Source: Pseudomonadota bacterium (GTDB lineage: Bacteria; Myxococcota_A; Polyangia; Polyangiales; Polyangiaceae). From it: DNA of 64,000 nucleotides. The stretch spans positions 62,001 through 126,000 of the forward strand of contig JAEYWK010000045.1 in NCBI GenBank assembly GCA_023431345.1. Reading direction: 5' to 3'. A model generated the notes under the pieces. The model ran no database searches. It saw nothing but the letters and a program-made list of their open reading frames with translations, and had not been told where the DNA came from. Position 1 is the first letter of the stretch; the number at the start of each line of letters is the position of its first letter. Below, one piece after another: positions 8,972 to 18,691 of the stretch. Both the position numbers and the translations under genes were made by a program.

Positions 8972-10357
8972 ATGCAAGATACGCGGCGGCTGACCACGCT
9001 TCGCAACAAGCTCGCGCTCATCAACGCCGACGCCCCCGAGCACGGCAAGCTGGAGCTGGTGGAGATCGTGCCGTTCGGCAGCTCGCTCGGCATCGAGCGC
9101 TACCGCATGGCCAACGGGCTCGTGGTGCTGCTCTGCGAAGACAAGAGCGCGCCTGTGGTCTCGGTGCACACCTGGTTCCGCGTCGGCTCCCGCCACGAGG
9201 TCGAGGGCAAGACCGGCCTCGCGCACTTGTTCGAGCACTTGATGTTCAACGAGATCGAAGGTCGGGGCGCGGGCTTCTTCGACCGCAAGCTGGAAGAGGC
9301 GGGCGCCGAGAGCAACGCCTCCACCTGGCTGGACTGGACGCAGTACAACATCGCGATCCCCAAGGAGCAGCTAGGGCTCGTGCTCGAGCTCGAGGCCGAG
9401 CGCATGAGCAAGCTGGTGCTGCGGGAGCCGCAGGTGACGAGCGAGAAGGAAGTGGTGGCGAACGAGCGCCGCTACCGGGTCGACGACGACGTGGAGGGCG
9501 CCGTCAGCGAGCTACTCTGGGCCACCGCGTTCACCCAGCACGCCTACAAGTGGCCGACCATCGGCTGGATGCCGGACATCGAGGGCTTCACCACCGCGGA
9601 TTGTGAGGCGTTCTACCGGGCATTTTACGCGCCGAACAACGCCATCTTGGTCATCTCGGGTGATTTCAAGAGTGACGCGGTGCTCAAGCTGGTCGCCAAG
9701 AACTACGGCGTGCTGTCGAGCTCGGTCTTGCCGATCGAAGACGCCCGACCCGAGCCGCCCCAGACCGAGGAGCGGCGCGTCGAAGTGAGGAAGCCGACCG
9801 CGACCGAGAAGCTGGTCGTGGGCTACCACGCTCCTGCCCTCGGCGACTTCGATCACCCCGCCATCTCACTGCTCAGCGAGGTGCTGTTCGGCGGGCGCGC
9901 CAGCCGCCTGCACCAGCGTCTGGTGCGCGAGCTGGAGCTCGCCAGCGAAGTGCGCGCCTTCGTCGGCCCCTTCCACGATCCGGGTCTGTTCGAGCTGTAC
10001 GCAGCCGCTCGTGAAGGGCACACCGCCGAGGAGCTGCTGGCCGTCATCGACGAAGAGCTGAAGAAGGTCACGGAGTCGCCCGTCACCCACGAAGAGATGG
10101 CGCGCGCGTCCGCGCGCTTCGAGCTAGGGCTGCTCGGCGGCCTCGAGACCGCCGACGGCAAGGCGTCCACCATCGGATTCTACGAGGCAGTGCTGGGTCG
10201 CCCTGCCGAAGCCTTCGAGCGTCTGGAGGTCACGCGGCGTTTGACGCAGAGCGACCTGTTGCGGGTCGCGCGGCGCTACTTGGATCCCCGCCAGCGCAGC
10301 GTGATTCTCGTGCGCCCCGAGCTGGCGAAAGACGAAGGAGCCGAGGCCGCAGAATGA
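8972..10357 (+). CDS. M16 family zinc peptidase, catalytic subunit
   Basis: I chose the ATG at 8972 because GGAGGAG (8957-8963) precedes it. The 461-residue product contains the inverted zinc motif HLFEH (His85, Glu88, His89) and the third ligand Glu165 (VANERR) 75 residues later, as in active M16 enzymes. No signal peptide is seen, so it is probably cytoplasmic. Its stop overlaps the start of a second M16 gene that lacks the zinc motif. Such active/inactive pairs form heterodimeric M16B peptidases in other bacteria. The substrate is unknown. Confidence 0.92.
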   Translation: MQDTRRLTTLRNKLALINADAPEHGKLELVEIVPFGSSLGIERYRMANGLVVLLCEDKSAPVVSVHTWFRVGSRHEVEGKTGLAHLFEHLMFNEIEGRGAGFFDRKLEEAGAESNASTWLDWTQYNIAIPKEQLGLVLELEAERMSKLVLREPQVTSEKEVVANERRYRVDDDVEGAVSELLWATAFTQHAYKWPTIGWMPDIEGFTTADCEAFYRAFYAPNNAILVISGDFKSDAVLKLVAKNYGVLSSSVLPIEDARPEPPQTEERRVEVRKPTATEKLVVGYHAPALGDFDHPAISLLSEVLFGGRASRLHQRLVRELELASEVRAFVGPFHDPGLFELYAAAREGHTAEELLAVIDEELKKVTESPVTHEEMARASARFELGLLGGLETADGKASTIGFYEAVLGRPAEAFERLEVTRRLTQSDLLRVARRYLDPRQRSVILVRPELAKDEGAEAAE

Positions 10358-11673
10358 GCGCCGTCGAGAAGACGGGGAGCGAGCTCCCCCAAGTGCTGGT
10401 GGAGACCAGCCACGCCCTGCCCCTCGTGTCCTTCAGCATCGCGCTCCGGACCGGGTCCAACTTGGATCCGGAGGGCCTCGCCGGGGCGACGCGCATGCTC
10501 ACGCGCTGGATGCGTCGCACCGCGGGCGGCCGCGAAGCGCACGTGATCGACGGCGAGATCGACGCGTTGGGAGGAGCCTTCGGCGCCGACGTTTCGCCGA
10601 GCACCCTGGTCTTTCAAGGTACCGTCATCACGCGCTCACTCGACGGCTTGGTGCGCATCGCCGCCGACGTGCTGGCGCGGCCCGGCTTCGCCGAAGAGGA
10701 GCTCGAGCGACTGCGCCGCGAGACGCTCGCCGAGCTCACCGAAGCTCTGGATGACGACCGCGGCATCTCGCGCCGCTGGTTTCGCAGCCGCGTGTTCGGC
10801 GCGCACCCCTACGCCCGCTCGGTGACGGGTACGCCCGCCAGCCTCGCGCGAATCACGCCCGACATCCTCAAGGCGCTCTACGCGCGCATCGCCGTCGCCG
10901 ACAACTTGGTGTTCGCTTTCTCCGGCGACATCGAGCGCCCGCGCGCGGAGGCGCTCGCTCGCCAGATCTGCGCGGAGCTCGCGGCCGGGCCCGCCCCTCG
11001 CGACGAAACCCCGCATCCCGTGCCGATCCCGGGCCGCCGGCTGACGCTCGTCGACAAGCCCGATCGCACCCAAACCCAGATCCTGATCGGGGGCTTGGGG
11101 ACTCACCCGAGCGACGCCGATCACCTGGCGCTGCACGTGGCCAACACCGTCTTCGGCGGGACGTTCACGGCGCGCCTCACGCAAGAGGTGCGGGCGAAGC
11201 GGGGCTGGTCGTACGGCGCCTATTCGAGCTTGCCCATCGATCGCCGGCGCCAAGCCTTCAGCATGTGGACGTTCCCGAAGGCGGAGGACGCCGCGCCCTG
11301 CATCGAGCTGCAGCTGAAGATGCTCAGCGAGCTGCGCAGCAAGGGCATCACGAAGAAGGAGCTCGGCTGGGCCAAGAAGTTCCTGGTGCGGTCGCACGCG
11401 TTCGCGCTCGACACCGCGTCCAAGCGCGTGGGCTTGTTGCTCGACAGCGCCCTCTACGGCCTACCGCCGGGCTACTACGAGCACTACCTCGAGCGCGTCT
11501 CGCAGGTGACGCTCGAGCAGGCCAACGCCGCGGTCGCCGAGCGCCTCTCCGAGACGGACCTGCTCGTCAGCGTCGTCGGGACGGAGGCGCAGATCGGCGA
11601 CGCGGTCCGCAAGGTGGTGCCGGATTTGGCTTCGACCGAGGTCGTGGCGTTCGACGCCGACCCCAGCGCCTGA
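10354..11673 (+). CDS. M16 family peptidase, non-catalytic subunit
   Basis: The 439-residue product aligns by pattern with M16 proteins (GSNLDPEGLAGATRMLTRWM near the N-terminus, RLTQEVRAKRGWSYGAYS in the C-terminal half) but the HxxEH zinc site is replaced (ATRMLTRW at the equivalent place), so it cannot bind catalytic zinc. The Arg/Tyr pair of the C-terminal half, which contacts substrate in heterodimeric M16B enzymes, is present. The 4-nt overlap with the catalytic subunit supports equimolar synthesis of a heterodimer. Confidence 0.88.
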   Translation: MSAVEKTGSELPQVLVETSHALPLVSFSIALRTGSNLDPEGLAGATRMLTRWMRRTAGGREAHVIDGEIDALGGAFGADVSPSTLVFQGTVITRSLDGLVRIAADVLARPGFAEEELERLRRETLAELTEALDDDRGISRRWFRSRVFGAHPYARSVTGTPASLARITPDILKALYARIAVADNLVFAFSGDIERPRAEALARQICAELAAGPAPRDETPHPVPIPGRRLTLVDKPDRTQTQILIGGLGTHPSDADHLALHVANTVFGGTFTARLTQEVRAKRGWSYGAYSSLPIDRRRQAFSMWTFPKAEDAAPCIELQLKMLSELRSKGITKKELGWAKKFLVRSHAFALDTASKRVGLLLDSALYGLPPGYYEHYLERVSQVTLEQANAAVAERLSETDLLVSVVGTEAQIGDAVRKVVPDLASTEVVAFDADPSA

Positions 11674-11716
11674 GGCGTGTGACGAGGCTGGCCCCGCGCC
11701 CAACGCCAAGGCGCGC

Positions 11717-12439
11717 CTAGCCGGCGCTCACGCCTTCGACCACGTGAAGTGCCGTCGGCGTGATCTGCCAGCTGAAGTAGCGGCGCGGCCACTCGCGCGG
11801 GAAGAGCTCGGTCGTGGCGTGGTCGAGCACCTCGACGGCAGGGCCGTGCGCGCCGAACCAGGCTCGCGCGAGCGTATCGGCATCGGGCTGCGACGTGAAC
11901 GAGCGCATGACGGGGCTCGGCTCGCGGGCGCTGCGGTCGAGCGACCAACGGTCATGAAAGCTCGCCCAACGCCTGCCCGCCAGCGCTGGCAAGAGGCGCG
12001 CGCGAAACGCTTCCTGAAACTCGGTCTGCTGCCGCTCCGACAGGACGAAGTGCAGCTGGCCGAGCAGGTTACAAAACAGCACCGTCGCCGACGGGCGCTG
12101 CCGGAGCAGCTCCGGCAGCCCTTCATCACCTCTCAAGAGCGGCCCCACCAAGAGATCACGCGGCTCGAGCGCGACGTCGCGCTGAGGCAGGCGTCGCCGC
12201 AGCAGCCAGCGCGCCAGCGGATCGGGCTCCAGCGCGAGCACGCTGTCGAAGCGCGCCAGCACCGCTTCGGGGAGGCAGTGTCCCGCGCTCGGACCCACGA
12301 GCACCAGCTCGCCCGGTCCTTCGAGCGCCGCGCCGAGCCACGCTTCGATGGCCTGACGAAACGGTGCCCACGAGCCCGCGCGATGGCGAAGCGCGCGCAG
12401 GTGATAGACCAAGCCGCCCGAAGGGCTGAACACAGACAT
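11717..12439 (-). CDS. Hypothetical protein with methyltransferase-like Rossmann start
   Basis: The 240-residue product has a segment LVLVGPSAGHCLPEAV (about 44-59) followed by an acidic strand end (LALEPDPLARWL, about 68-79), the order of motifs I and II in class I SAM-dependent methyltransferases. Later parts (HFVLSERQQTEFQEAF, RWASFHDRWSLD) have no clear match. The gene is monocistronic, convergent with the M16 pair. The methyltransferase reading is tentative; the glycine loop is not canonical, and a non-enzymatic Rossmann protein is possible. Confidence 0.6.
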   Translation of the reverse strand: MSVFSPSGGLVYHLRALRHRAGSWAPFRQAIEAWLGAALEGPGELVLVGPSAGHCLPEAVLARFDSVLALEPDPLARWLLRRRLPQRDVALEPRDLLVGPLLRGDEGLPELLRQRPSATVLFCNLLGQLHFVLSERQQTEFQEAFRARLLPALAGRRWASFHDRWSLDRSAREPSPVMRSFTSQPDADTLARAWFGAHGPAVEVLDHATTELFPREWPRRYFSWQITPTALHVVEGVSAG

Positions 12440-12646
12440 TGAAAGAGCGCGAGCCTCTCGCGCACTCTAACAGCGAAGCGAGGCCTGTAGTAATCGGCAA
12501 GCGGCATGGGTCGCCTCGCAACGATGGGCTTTCGGGAGCGCTCGGGCCTCGTGCTGGCCCCGCTCGCGTTCCTGCTCGGCGGCCTGGTCGTCGGCGACAG
12601 CCTTACCTTTCGAGCGCGCTGGACCCTCGCCGTTTGCCTCGTGCCG

Positions 12647-13276
12647 TTAGAACCAGCCGAGCAGGCCCGCGTTCACGCCGAAAGCGCGGTACTTGCGATC
12701 ACCTTCGTCGATCGGCGACGGATCTCGCTCGCCGAACAGGTCCACGTCGAACGTCGGCCCGAGCGTGAACGCGAAGTGGTTCGCGGGTGAGAACGTGAAG
12801 GGGCACTCGAGGTTGAGGCCAAAGCCGTTCTCGTCGTAGCCGTTGTCGACGTCGACGGAGTGGTAGGTAAAGCCGCCGCGCGGCCAGATGCCGACGACGC
12901 GGCCAAAGGCGTACAGGTAGCCGACGCGCCCCGCCAGCAGGAAGGCCGAAGACTTGTTACCTTCGTCCGGATCGGCCGAGAAGTAGCCGAGCGAACCGCC
13001 GATGCTCAGGTGATTCGTGACGAGGTAGTCGAACGAAAGCCGCGGCACGTCGTACGGCGAGCCTTCCGGCGAGCCGCGCCAGCCAAAGCTGATCGACGTG
13101 TAATCGTTCTCGTAGTCGAGCGGACCGACCTCGCCGGCGACGTGGGTACCCGTGATACCCATCAGACGATCCGCCGACAGGACGACGTCGCCCTTGTTAC
13201 CAATCTCTTGCGCGTTGGCCAGCGCGGCGAACAGCGAGCTCGTGGCAACGACCGCGACCGAAAACGAGTGCTTCAT
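12647..13276 (-). CDS. Exported beta-barrel-like protein
   Basis: The 209-residue product has a signal peptide ending at ANA-QE (about residue 22) and a mature part with repeated amphipathic strands (LSFDYLVTNHLSIGGSLGYF, FAFTLGPTFDVDLFGE) and a C-terminal aromatic residue (GLLGWF), as expected for an outer-membrane barrel of about 8 strands. The family is not identified; the pattern resembles opacity/OmpW-like small barrels. It stands alone between a methyltransferase-like gene and a phosphohexomutase. Confidence 0.7.
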   Translation of the reverse strand: MKHSFSVAVVATSSLFAALANAQEIGNKGDVVLSADRLMGITGTHVAGEVGPLDYENDYTSISFGWRGSPEGSPYDVPRLSFDYLVTNHLSIGGSLGYFSADPDEGNKSSAFLLAGRVGYLYAFGRVVGIWPRGGFTYHSVDVDNGYDENGFGLNLECPFTFSPANHFAFTLGPTFDVDLFGERDPSPIDEGDRKYRAFGVNAGLLGWF

Positions 13277-13412
13277 GCGTTCTCCTTGGGAAACGAAGTG
13301 AGCCCGACGACCCTACTCCGCCTTCTTTCGGCAATACATCGCCGAGAGCCAAATCGACCGAGCGCCCGGCCGCGACAGCCACGCTTCACCCGAGCATCGC
13401 TCGAAATTTTGC

Positions 13413-15143
13413 TCACCAGCGCAGCGCGGCGGCCAGCGCCGACAGCAGCTGCGTAGCGAAACGTCGCGCGTCTTCCAGCGCGCGCGCCAAGTCATCCTCG
13501 CGAGTGATACTTCGACGCACGTGCGCGTACAGCTTGAGCTTCGGCTCCGTGCCACTCGGGCGCACGAAGAGAAGACTGCCGGATTCGAGCTCGAGCTCCA
13601 CCAGCGGCGCCGCGCCCAGCCATGGCCGACGCTCCGCGGCGCCCGTACGGTAGTCGACGCGTCGCGTGACGCGCTCACCCAGCAGGCACAGCTCGCTCGA
13701 CGTGATCAGCGCGTCCAAGCAAGCGGGGATGCGCGCCGTCGCGCCCGGCCCCGCGAGCTCCACGCTCTGCGCGCCGCTCAGCCACAAGCCGTGAAGGGCG
13801 TACAGCTCGTGCAGGCGCTCGAACAAGCTCGAGCCGCGCGCGCTGAGCGAGGCGCACAGCTCGGCGAGAGCCCTGCCCGCGGCGATGCCGTCTTTGTCGC
13901 GAACGGCCGAATAGACGGAGTAGCCGAGCGCTTCCTCGTAGGCAAAACAAGCCGCGCCCGCGCCCTCTGCTTCGAGCGCGAGCAGGGCGTGCCATAGCCA
14001 CTTGAAGCCGGTGTGCGTGCGCTCGTAGTGAGCGCCCGCGCTGGCGGCGAGCGCGGCGACGAGCGGCGACGAGACGACGCTGCCGACGACGAGCGGGACG
14101 TCGGGGCCACGCGGCCGCGACAAGCAATAGTCGGCGAGCAGCGCGCCGAGTTGGTTCCCGTCGAGCACCCTCAAGCTGCCGTTCAGCCGCGCCGCGGCGG
14201 CCAGACGGTCTGCGTCCGGATCGTTGACGAGCAGCAGGGCGGAGCCGCGGCGCTCGGCGTACGCGAGCGCGAGGTCGAGCGTGCCCGGCTCCTCCGGGTT
14301 TGGGCGCGGCGTGGTTGGGAAGTTGCCGTCGGGCTCGGCCTGCTCCGGCACGCTCTCGACGCGCGAGAAGCCAGCGTCGGCCAGGGCTCGGAGCAGCGGC
14401 ACCGTCCCTACGCCGTGCAGCGCGCTGTGCGCGATGAGCAAGTCCCGAGCGGCGGCCCCCGCCGGCAGCGCCGCAGAGATGGCCGCAAAATAGGCGTGTT
14501 GCTCGGCGACGCGCGCGAGCTCGAGCCCAGCGTGCGGCTCTCCTGCGAAGCTCACGGCAACGCAAGGCACGTGACGCGCCAGTGGCGCTTGCTCGATGCG
14601 CCGAGCGATCTCGCTGTCCACGGGCGTCGTGATCTGAACTGCGTCGTCGCCGTAGACCTTGTAGCCGTTATCCCCGCGCGGATTGTGGCTCGCGGTCACG
14701 ACGATGGTGGCGGCGGCGCCGCGCGCGCGCCCCAAAAACGCGACGAGCGGCGTCGCGACCGGCTCCGCGAACGCGACGACCCGCACCCCCGCCGCCAGCA
14801 GCACGCCCGCCGAAGCCTCCGCGAAGGCTCGGCTCGTCGGACGTGCATCGAAGCCGATGACGACGAGCGGCGGCGCCGCGGTTCGCGCCGCGTGCGTGTC
14901 GAGCACGTAGCGCGCGATGCCGCTCGCAGCGCGCAGCACCACCGCCAAGTTCATGCGCCCGCTGCCCGCGCCCACGGCGCCGCGCAGACCCGCGGTGCCG
15001 AACGTCAACGGCGTGAGGCGCTCACGCAAGGTCGCTTCGTCACCGCCGTCGAGCACGCCCTGAAGCTCCGCGCGGCTCAGCGGGTCCGGGTCAGCATCGA
15101 GCCAGGTTTGGGCGCGGGCGCGGAGCTCAGCGTCGATCGTCAT
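13413..15143 (-). CDS. Phospho-sugar mutase (phosphoglucomutase/phosphomannomutase family)
   Basis: Interconverts hexose-1-P and hexose-6-P (or pentose phosphates), supplying sugars for nucleotide-sugar and polysaccharide synthesis. The 576-residue length fits the longer PgcA/ManB-like subgroup. Motifs in order: FGTAGLRG (48-55), active-site TASHNPRGDNG with phosphoserine Ser152, metal loop DPDADR (308-313), sugar-binding EEALGYSV (403-410), and phosphate-binding RPSGTEPKLKLY near the C-terminus. Its start overlaps the stop of the biotin carboxylase gene by four bases. Substrate preference cannot be decided from sequence alone. Confidence 0.92.
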   Translation of the reverse strand: MTIDAELRARAQTWLDADPDPLSRAELQGVLDGGDEATLRERLTPLTFGTAGLRGAVGAGSGRMNLAVVLRAASGIARYVLDTHAARTAAPPLVVIGFDARPTSRAFAEASAGVLLAAGVRVVAFAEPVATPLVAFLGRARGAAATIVVTASHNPRGDNGYKVYGDDAVQITTPVDSEIARRIEQAPLARHVPCVAVSFAGEPHAGLELARVAEQHAYFAAISAALPAGAAARDLLIAHSALHGVGTVPLLRALADAGFSRVESVPEQAEPDGNFPTTPRPNPEEPGTLDLALAYAERRGSALLLVNDPDADRLAAAARLNGSLRVLDGNQLGALLADYCLSRPRGPDVPLVVGSVVSSPLVAALAASAGAHYERTHTGFKWLWHALLALEAEGAGAACFAYEEALGYSVYSAVRDKDGIAAGRALAELCASLSARGSSLFERLHELYALHGLWLSGAQSVELAGPGATARIPACLDALITSSELCLLGERVTRRVDYRTGAAERRPWLGAAPLVELELESGSLLFVRPSGTEPKLKLYAHVRRSITREDDLARALEDARRFATQLLSALAAALRW

Positions 15144-16528
15144 GTGCGTTTGACCAGCTTTTCCGCGAGCGAGGTGTCGTAAGCCCCGCTCTGAAACTCG
15201 GCCGAGGCCAGCACTTGGCGCAGGAAGCCGAGGTTGGTCACGCGGTCCCCCTTGGGGCCCACGAGCCGCAACGTGGTCGCGGCCAGCGCGGCGTCGAGCC
15301 GGGCGATGGCCTGCGCCCGATCGCTGCCGTACGCGATGATCTTCGCCAGCATGGGGTCGTAGTGGGGCGTGACTTCCACGCCGAGCGCGATGCCCGCGTC
15401 GACTCGCACGCCTTCACCGTCCGGCCACGAAAGCTCCGCCACCTTGCCCGGCTGCGGCAGGAAGCCGCGCGCCGGATCCTCGGCGTAGACGCGCGCTTCG
15501 ATGGCATGCCCGCGCGACTCGGCCGCCAGCACCGTTTCGCTCAATTTCTCGCCCGCGGCGACGCGCAGCTGCTGCTCGACCAAGTCCAGGCCAGTGACGG
15601 CCTCGGTCACGGGATGCTCGACTTGCAAGCGCGCGTTGACCTCGAGGAAGAACAGCTCGCCGGCCGCGTTGGCGACGAACTCCACCGTACCCGCGCCGCG
15701 GTAGCCGACCGCGTTGACCACGTCGAGCGCCGTGCGGTGCAGAGCTCGGCGACGCGCGGCCCCGTCGGGGCCGGCGAAAAAGGCGGCGGGCGACGGAGAT
15801 TCTTCGATGATTTTCTGGTGACGGCGCTGGACGCTGCACTCGCGCTCGCCGAGCGCGACGGCCTCGCCGTGCTCATCGCACAGCACCTGCACCTCGATGT
15901 GCCGCGGCTGATCGAGGTACCGCTCGACGTAGATGCGCTCATCAGCGAAGGCCGCCTTACCGCGATCGGCGCAGCTCTGCGCCGCGCGCGCGAGCTCGGC
16001 CGGGTCACGCACGATTTGCATGCCGATGCCGCCGCCGCCGCCCGCCGCCTTGATCAGGAGCGGGTAGCCGATGCGCTCGGCTTCACGCGTGAGCAGCTCG
16101 AGATCAGCGGGTGATACGGGGCCGTCGCTGCCGGGCGGAGGAGACGCGCCCACCGCGCGCGCGACGGCGCGTGCTCGCAGCTTGTCGCCCATGGCCTCGA
16201 GCGCAGCCCCGGGGGGACCGATGAACACGAGGCCGAGGCCGCGCACACGCTCCGCGAAGCTCGCGTTCTCGCTGAGCAGCCCGTAGCCGGGGTGGATCGC
16301 GTCGGCGCCGCTCTCTTGCGCCGCCGTCAGCACCGCCTCCACGTTCAGGTAGCTCTGCGCCAGCGGCGCGCCGCCGAGCCGAAAGGCTTGATCCGCGGCC
16401 GCCACGTGAGGCGCGGCGACGTCAGCGTCGGAGAACACCGCCACGCTCTCGATACCGAGGCGTTCCAAGGTCCGAAATACGCGACAGGCGATCTCGCCGC
16501 GATTGGCCACGAGCACACGCTTGAACAT
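15140..16528 (-). CDS. accC: Biotin carboxylase subunit of an acyl-CoA carboxylase
   Basis: ATP-dependent carboxylation of biotin, first half-reaction of acetyl- or acyl-CoA carboxylase. I start at 16528 (MFKRVLVANRGEIACRVFRT), the conserved family N-terminus, instead of six codons upstream. The 462-residue protein has the ATP-grasp loop KAAGGGGGIGM, ECSVQRRHQKIIEESPSP, and EVNARLQVEHPVTE. There is no biotinyl (BCCP) domain, and neither accB nor a carboxyltransferase gene is adjacent. The gene is coupled to the phospho-sugar mutase gene instead. It could be the AccC of the cell or the subunit of a separate acyl-CoA carboxylase. Confidence 0.9.
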   Translation of the reverse strand: MFKRVLVANRGEIACRVFRTLERLGIESVAVFSDADVAAPHVAAADQAFRLGGAPLAQSYLNVEAVLTAAQESGADAIHPGYGLLSENASFAERVRGLGLVFIGPPGAALEAMGDKLRARAVARAVGASPPPGSDGPVSPADLELLTREAERIGYPLLIKAAGGGGGIGMQIVRDPAELARAAQSCADRGKAAFADERIYVERYLDQPRHIEVQVLCDEHGEAVALGERECSVQRRHQKIIEESPSPAAFFAGPDGAARRRALHRTALDVVNAVGYRGAGTVEFVANAAGELFFLEVNARLQVEHPVTEAVTGLDLVEQQLRVAAGEKLSETVLAAESRGHAIEARVYAEDPARGFLPQPGKVAELSWPDGEGVRVDAGIALGVEVTPHYDPMLAKIIAYGSDRAQAIARLDAALAATTLRLVGPKGDRVTNLGFLRQVLASAEFQSGAYDTSLAEKLVKRT

Positions 16529-16646
16529 CGCCACACTATACGGCACCGGAGCCGGCGCGCGGCGCGTGATTCCACCGGGCAGCGCCAGCTGCGGGCTCTT
16601 GCCCTCGCACGACGGGGCGCGGGCGTTCGGCGACGCAGCCGCCTGG

Positions 16647-17804
16647 CTAGGACTTTTCGGAGCTGCGCTGGGCGTCGCGCTCGCGCTTCTTTCGGACCAG
16701 GTCGTCGGCGATGGCGAGCTGGCCGCAGGCGGCGGAGACCTCGTCCCCGCGGCGGGTGCGGACGAAGCACGAGACGCCGCCCTGAGCCAGCACGCGCTGA
16801 AACGCAGCGACGCGCGCGCCGCTCGGAGCTTTGAGCTCGGAGGCGCTGATCGGGTTCATGGGGATCAAGTTCACTTTGACACGCAAGCCGCGCAGCAGCT
16901 GCACGAGCTCGCGCGCCTCGCGCTCACCATCGTTCACGCCGTCCATCAAGGTGTACTCGATGGTGATGCGACGACGCAGCGGCAGCGGGTAGTCACGGAG
17001 CGCGCGCATCAAATCCGCGATCGGATACTTGCGGTTCATGGGCATGATGCGGTCGCGAATGTCGTCGTTGGGGGCGTGCAGAGACACGGCCAACCCGACT
17101 TTCCCGCCAAAGTCGGCGCCCAAACGCGCGATGCCAGGCACCAGGCCCACGGTGCTCACGGTGATGCGCCGCGGGCTCATGCCGCGCGCGGCGGGGTGCG
17201 TGAGCAGCCGAATCGCGCGCGCCGTCTCGTCGTAGTGGTGGAGGGGCTCCCCCATACCCATGAACACGAGGTTCTTCAGCTCCTCGTGGGGCGCGAGGTA
17301 GCGCTTCGAGATCAGCACCTGGGCCACGATTTCGGCCGCGCTCAGGCCGCGCTGCAGGCCCGCTTGGCCGCTCGCGCAGAAGACGCAGCCCATCGCGCAG
17401 CCGTATTGGGTCGACACGCACAAGGTGACGCGCGTCTTCTCGGGCGCGACGGGCTCGTCTTCGTCGTCTTCAGGCGCCGCTGCCGCGTCGGCGTCGGCGG
17501 CCTGATCGGTCATGGGGATGATGACGCACTCGACCCGCGCGCCACCGCTCAGCTCGAGCACCAACTTGCGCGTCCCGTCGGCCGCCGCGTGCACCGTATC
17601 GACGCGAGCCGGCACCACGAAGCCGTCGGCCTTCAAGCGCTCACGCAGCGGCTTGGCCAAGTCGGTCATTTGCTCCGGATCGAGCACCCCGCGTTCGTGG
17701 ATCCAGCGAAAGACCTGCTCGGCGCGAAACGGCTTCTCGCCCAGTCGCTGCATCGCCTCGCGCCACTCTTCGGGGAACCGCCCCACCGCGTCGACGTCAA
17801 TCAA
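16647..17804 (-). CDS. rlmN: 23S rRNA/tRNA adenine-C2 methyltransferase
   Basis: Radical-SAM enzyme that methylates A2503 of 23S rRNA and A37 of some tRNAs. The 4Fe-4S motif CAMGCVFC places the cysteines at 136, 140 and 143; the conserved glycine-rich GMGEPLHHYD and the late cysteine in SAACGQLA (the methyl-carrying Cys) are present. Residues 100-123 form an acidic Asp/Glu/Ala-rich insertion between the accessory domain and the radical-SAM core that is absent from standard RlmN. The start overlaps the stop of mazG (17801-17804). Confidence 0.95.
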   Translation of the reverse strand: MIDVDAVGRFPEEWREAMQRLGEKPFRAEQVFRWIHERGVLDPEQMTDLAKPLRERLKADGFVVPARVDTVHAAADGTRKLVLELSGGARVECVIIPMTDQAADADAAAAPEDDEDEPVAPEKTRVTLCVSTQYGCAMGCVFCASGQAGLQRGLSAAEIVAQVLISKRYLAPHEELKNLVFMGMGEPLHHYDETARAIRLLTHPAARGMSPRRITVSTVGLVPGIARLGADFGGKVGLAVSLHAPNDDIRDRIMPMNRKYPIADLMRALRDYPLPLRRRITIEYTLMDGVNDGEREARELVQLLRGLRVKVNLIPMNPISASELKAPSGARVAAFQRVLAQGGVSCFVRTRRGDEVSAACGQLAIADDLVRKKRERDAQRSSEKS

Positions 17805-18646
17805 AGTCCGCGCTCCTTGGCTTCGTTCCAGTAGCCATCGAGCGTCTCGAGCGGCAAGCCACGCGTCGGCTTGCCCGCGTCGTCCTGCGGGAAGCCGCCG
17901 TGCGCTTGCTTCACGCGCGCCTCGACGTGGGCGAAGCGGCCCGCGAAGCGATCGGCCGTCTTGCGCAGCGCGAGCTCCGCGTTCACGCCCTGGTGGCGCG
18001 CGAAATTGACGAGCGCGAACAGCACGTCGCCCAGCTCACTCTCGACGCGGTCGTGCGAGCCACCTGCCACCGCTTCGTCGAGCTCAGCCAGCTCCTCGCT
18101 GACCTTGTCACGCGAGCCGCGCGCGTCTGGCCAATCGAAGCCAACGCGGCTCACCTTCTCGCTCATGCGCTGCGCGCGAGCGAGCGCTGGGAAGGAGCGC
18201 GGCAGCCCCGCGAGCAGGCCGCGATCCCCGTACTCCCGCGTCTTGATCTCGTCCCAGTTGCGCAGCACCTCGTCGCTGCCCGATACCTCGACCTCACCGA
18301 AGACGTGCGGATGACGGCGAACGAGCTTCTCGACGATGGCACGGACCACGTCATCGGGACCAAATGTCCCATCACGTCGGGCCAGCTCACCAATGAAGAC
18401 GACTTGAAGCAGCAGATCGCCGAGCTCGTCGACCAAAGCGGCCGGCTTTCCCGAATCGATGGCGTCGATGACTTCGCACGCCTCCTCGAGCACGTACTTG
18501 CGCAGCGACTCGTAGCTCTGCTCGCGGTCCCACGGGCAGCCATCCGGCGCGAGCAGGCGCTGCATGATGGCGACCAGGCGCGGGTAGCTCTGCCCCTGCT
18601 GCTCTTCGAGCGGGGGGCTCGGCGGGAGATCGAAGCTTTCGGCCAT
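17801..18646 (-). CDS. mazG: Nucleoside triphosphate pyrophosphohydrolase
   Basis: Hydrolyses NTPs to NMP and PPi, a housekeeping nucleotide function. The 281-residue protein has two MazG domains; the N-terminal one shows CPWDREQSYESLRKYVLEEACE with the ExxE metal motif (EEACEVIDAI) followed by ELGDLLLQVVF, and the second repeats EELAELDEAV...ELGDVLFALVNFARH. It is the first gene of a mazG-rlmN pair and is divergent from the crotonase gene with a 45-bp gap that must hold both promoters. Confidence 0.93.
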   Translation of the reverse strand: MAESFDLPPSPPLEEQQGQSYPRLVAIMQRLLAPDGCPWDREQSYESLRKYVLEEACEVIDAIDSGKPAALVDELGDLLLQVVFIGELARRDGTFGPDDVVRAIVEKLVRRHPHVFGEVEVSGSDEVLRNWDEIKTREYGDRGLLAGLPRSFPALARAQRMSEKVSRVGFDWPDARGSRDKVSEELAELDEAVAGGSHDRVESELGDVLFALVNFARHQGVNAELALRKTADRFAGRFAHVEARVKQAHGGFPQDDAGKPTRGLPLETLDGYWNEAKERGL

Positions 18647-18691
18647 GCGCGCGCTCTAGCACGGGCCGGTCGGGTCGGGCATGCTGGGCCC

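Noticed and set aside
12506..12790. Plus-strand frame with a hydrophobic N-terminus antisense to the beta-barrel gene
   Set aside because: Its second half is antisense to the barrel gene, lacks recognisable domains and has no ribosome binding site.
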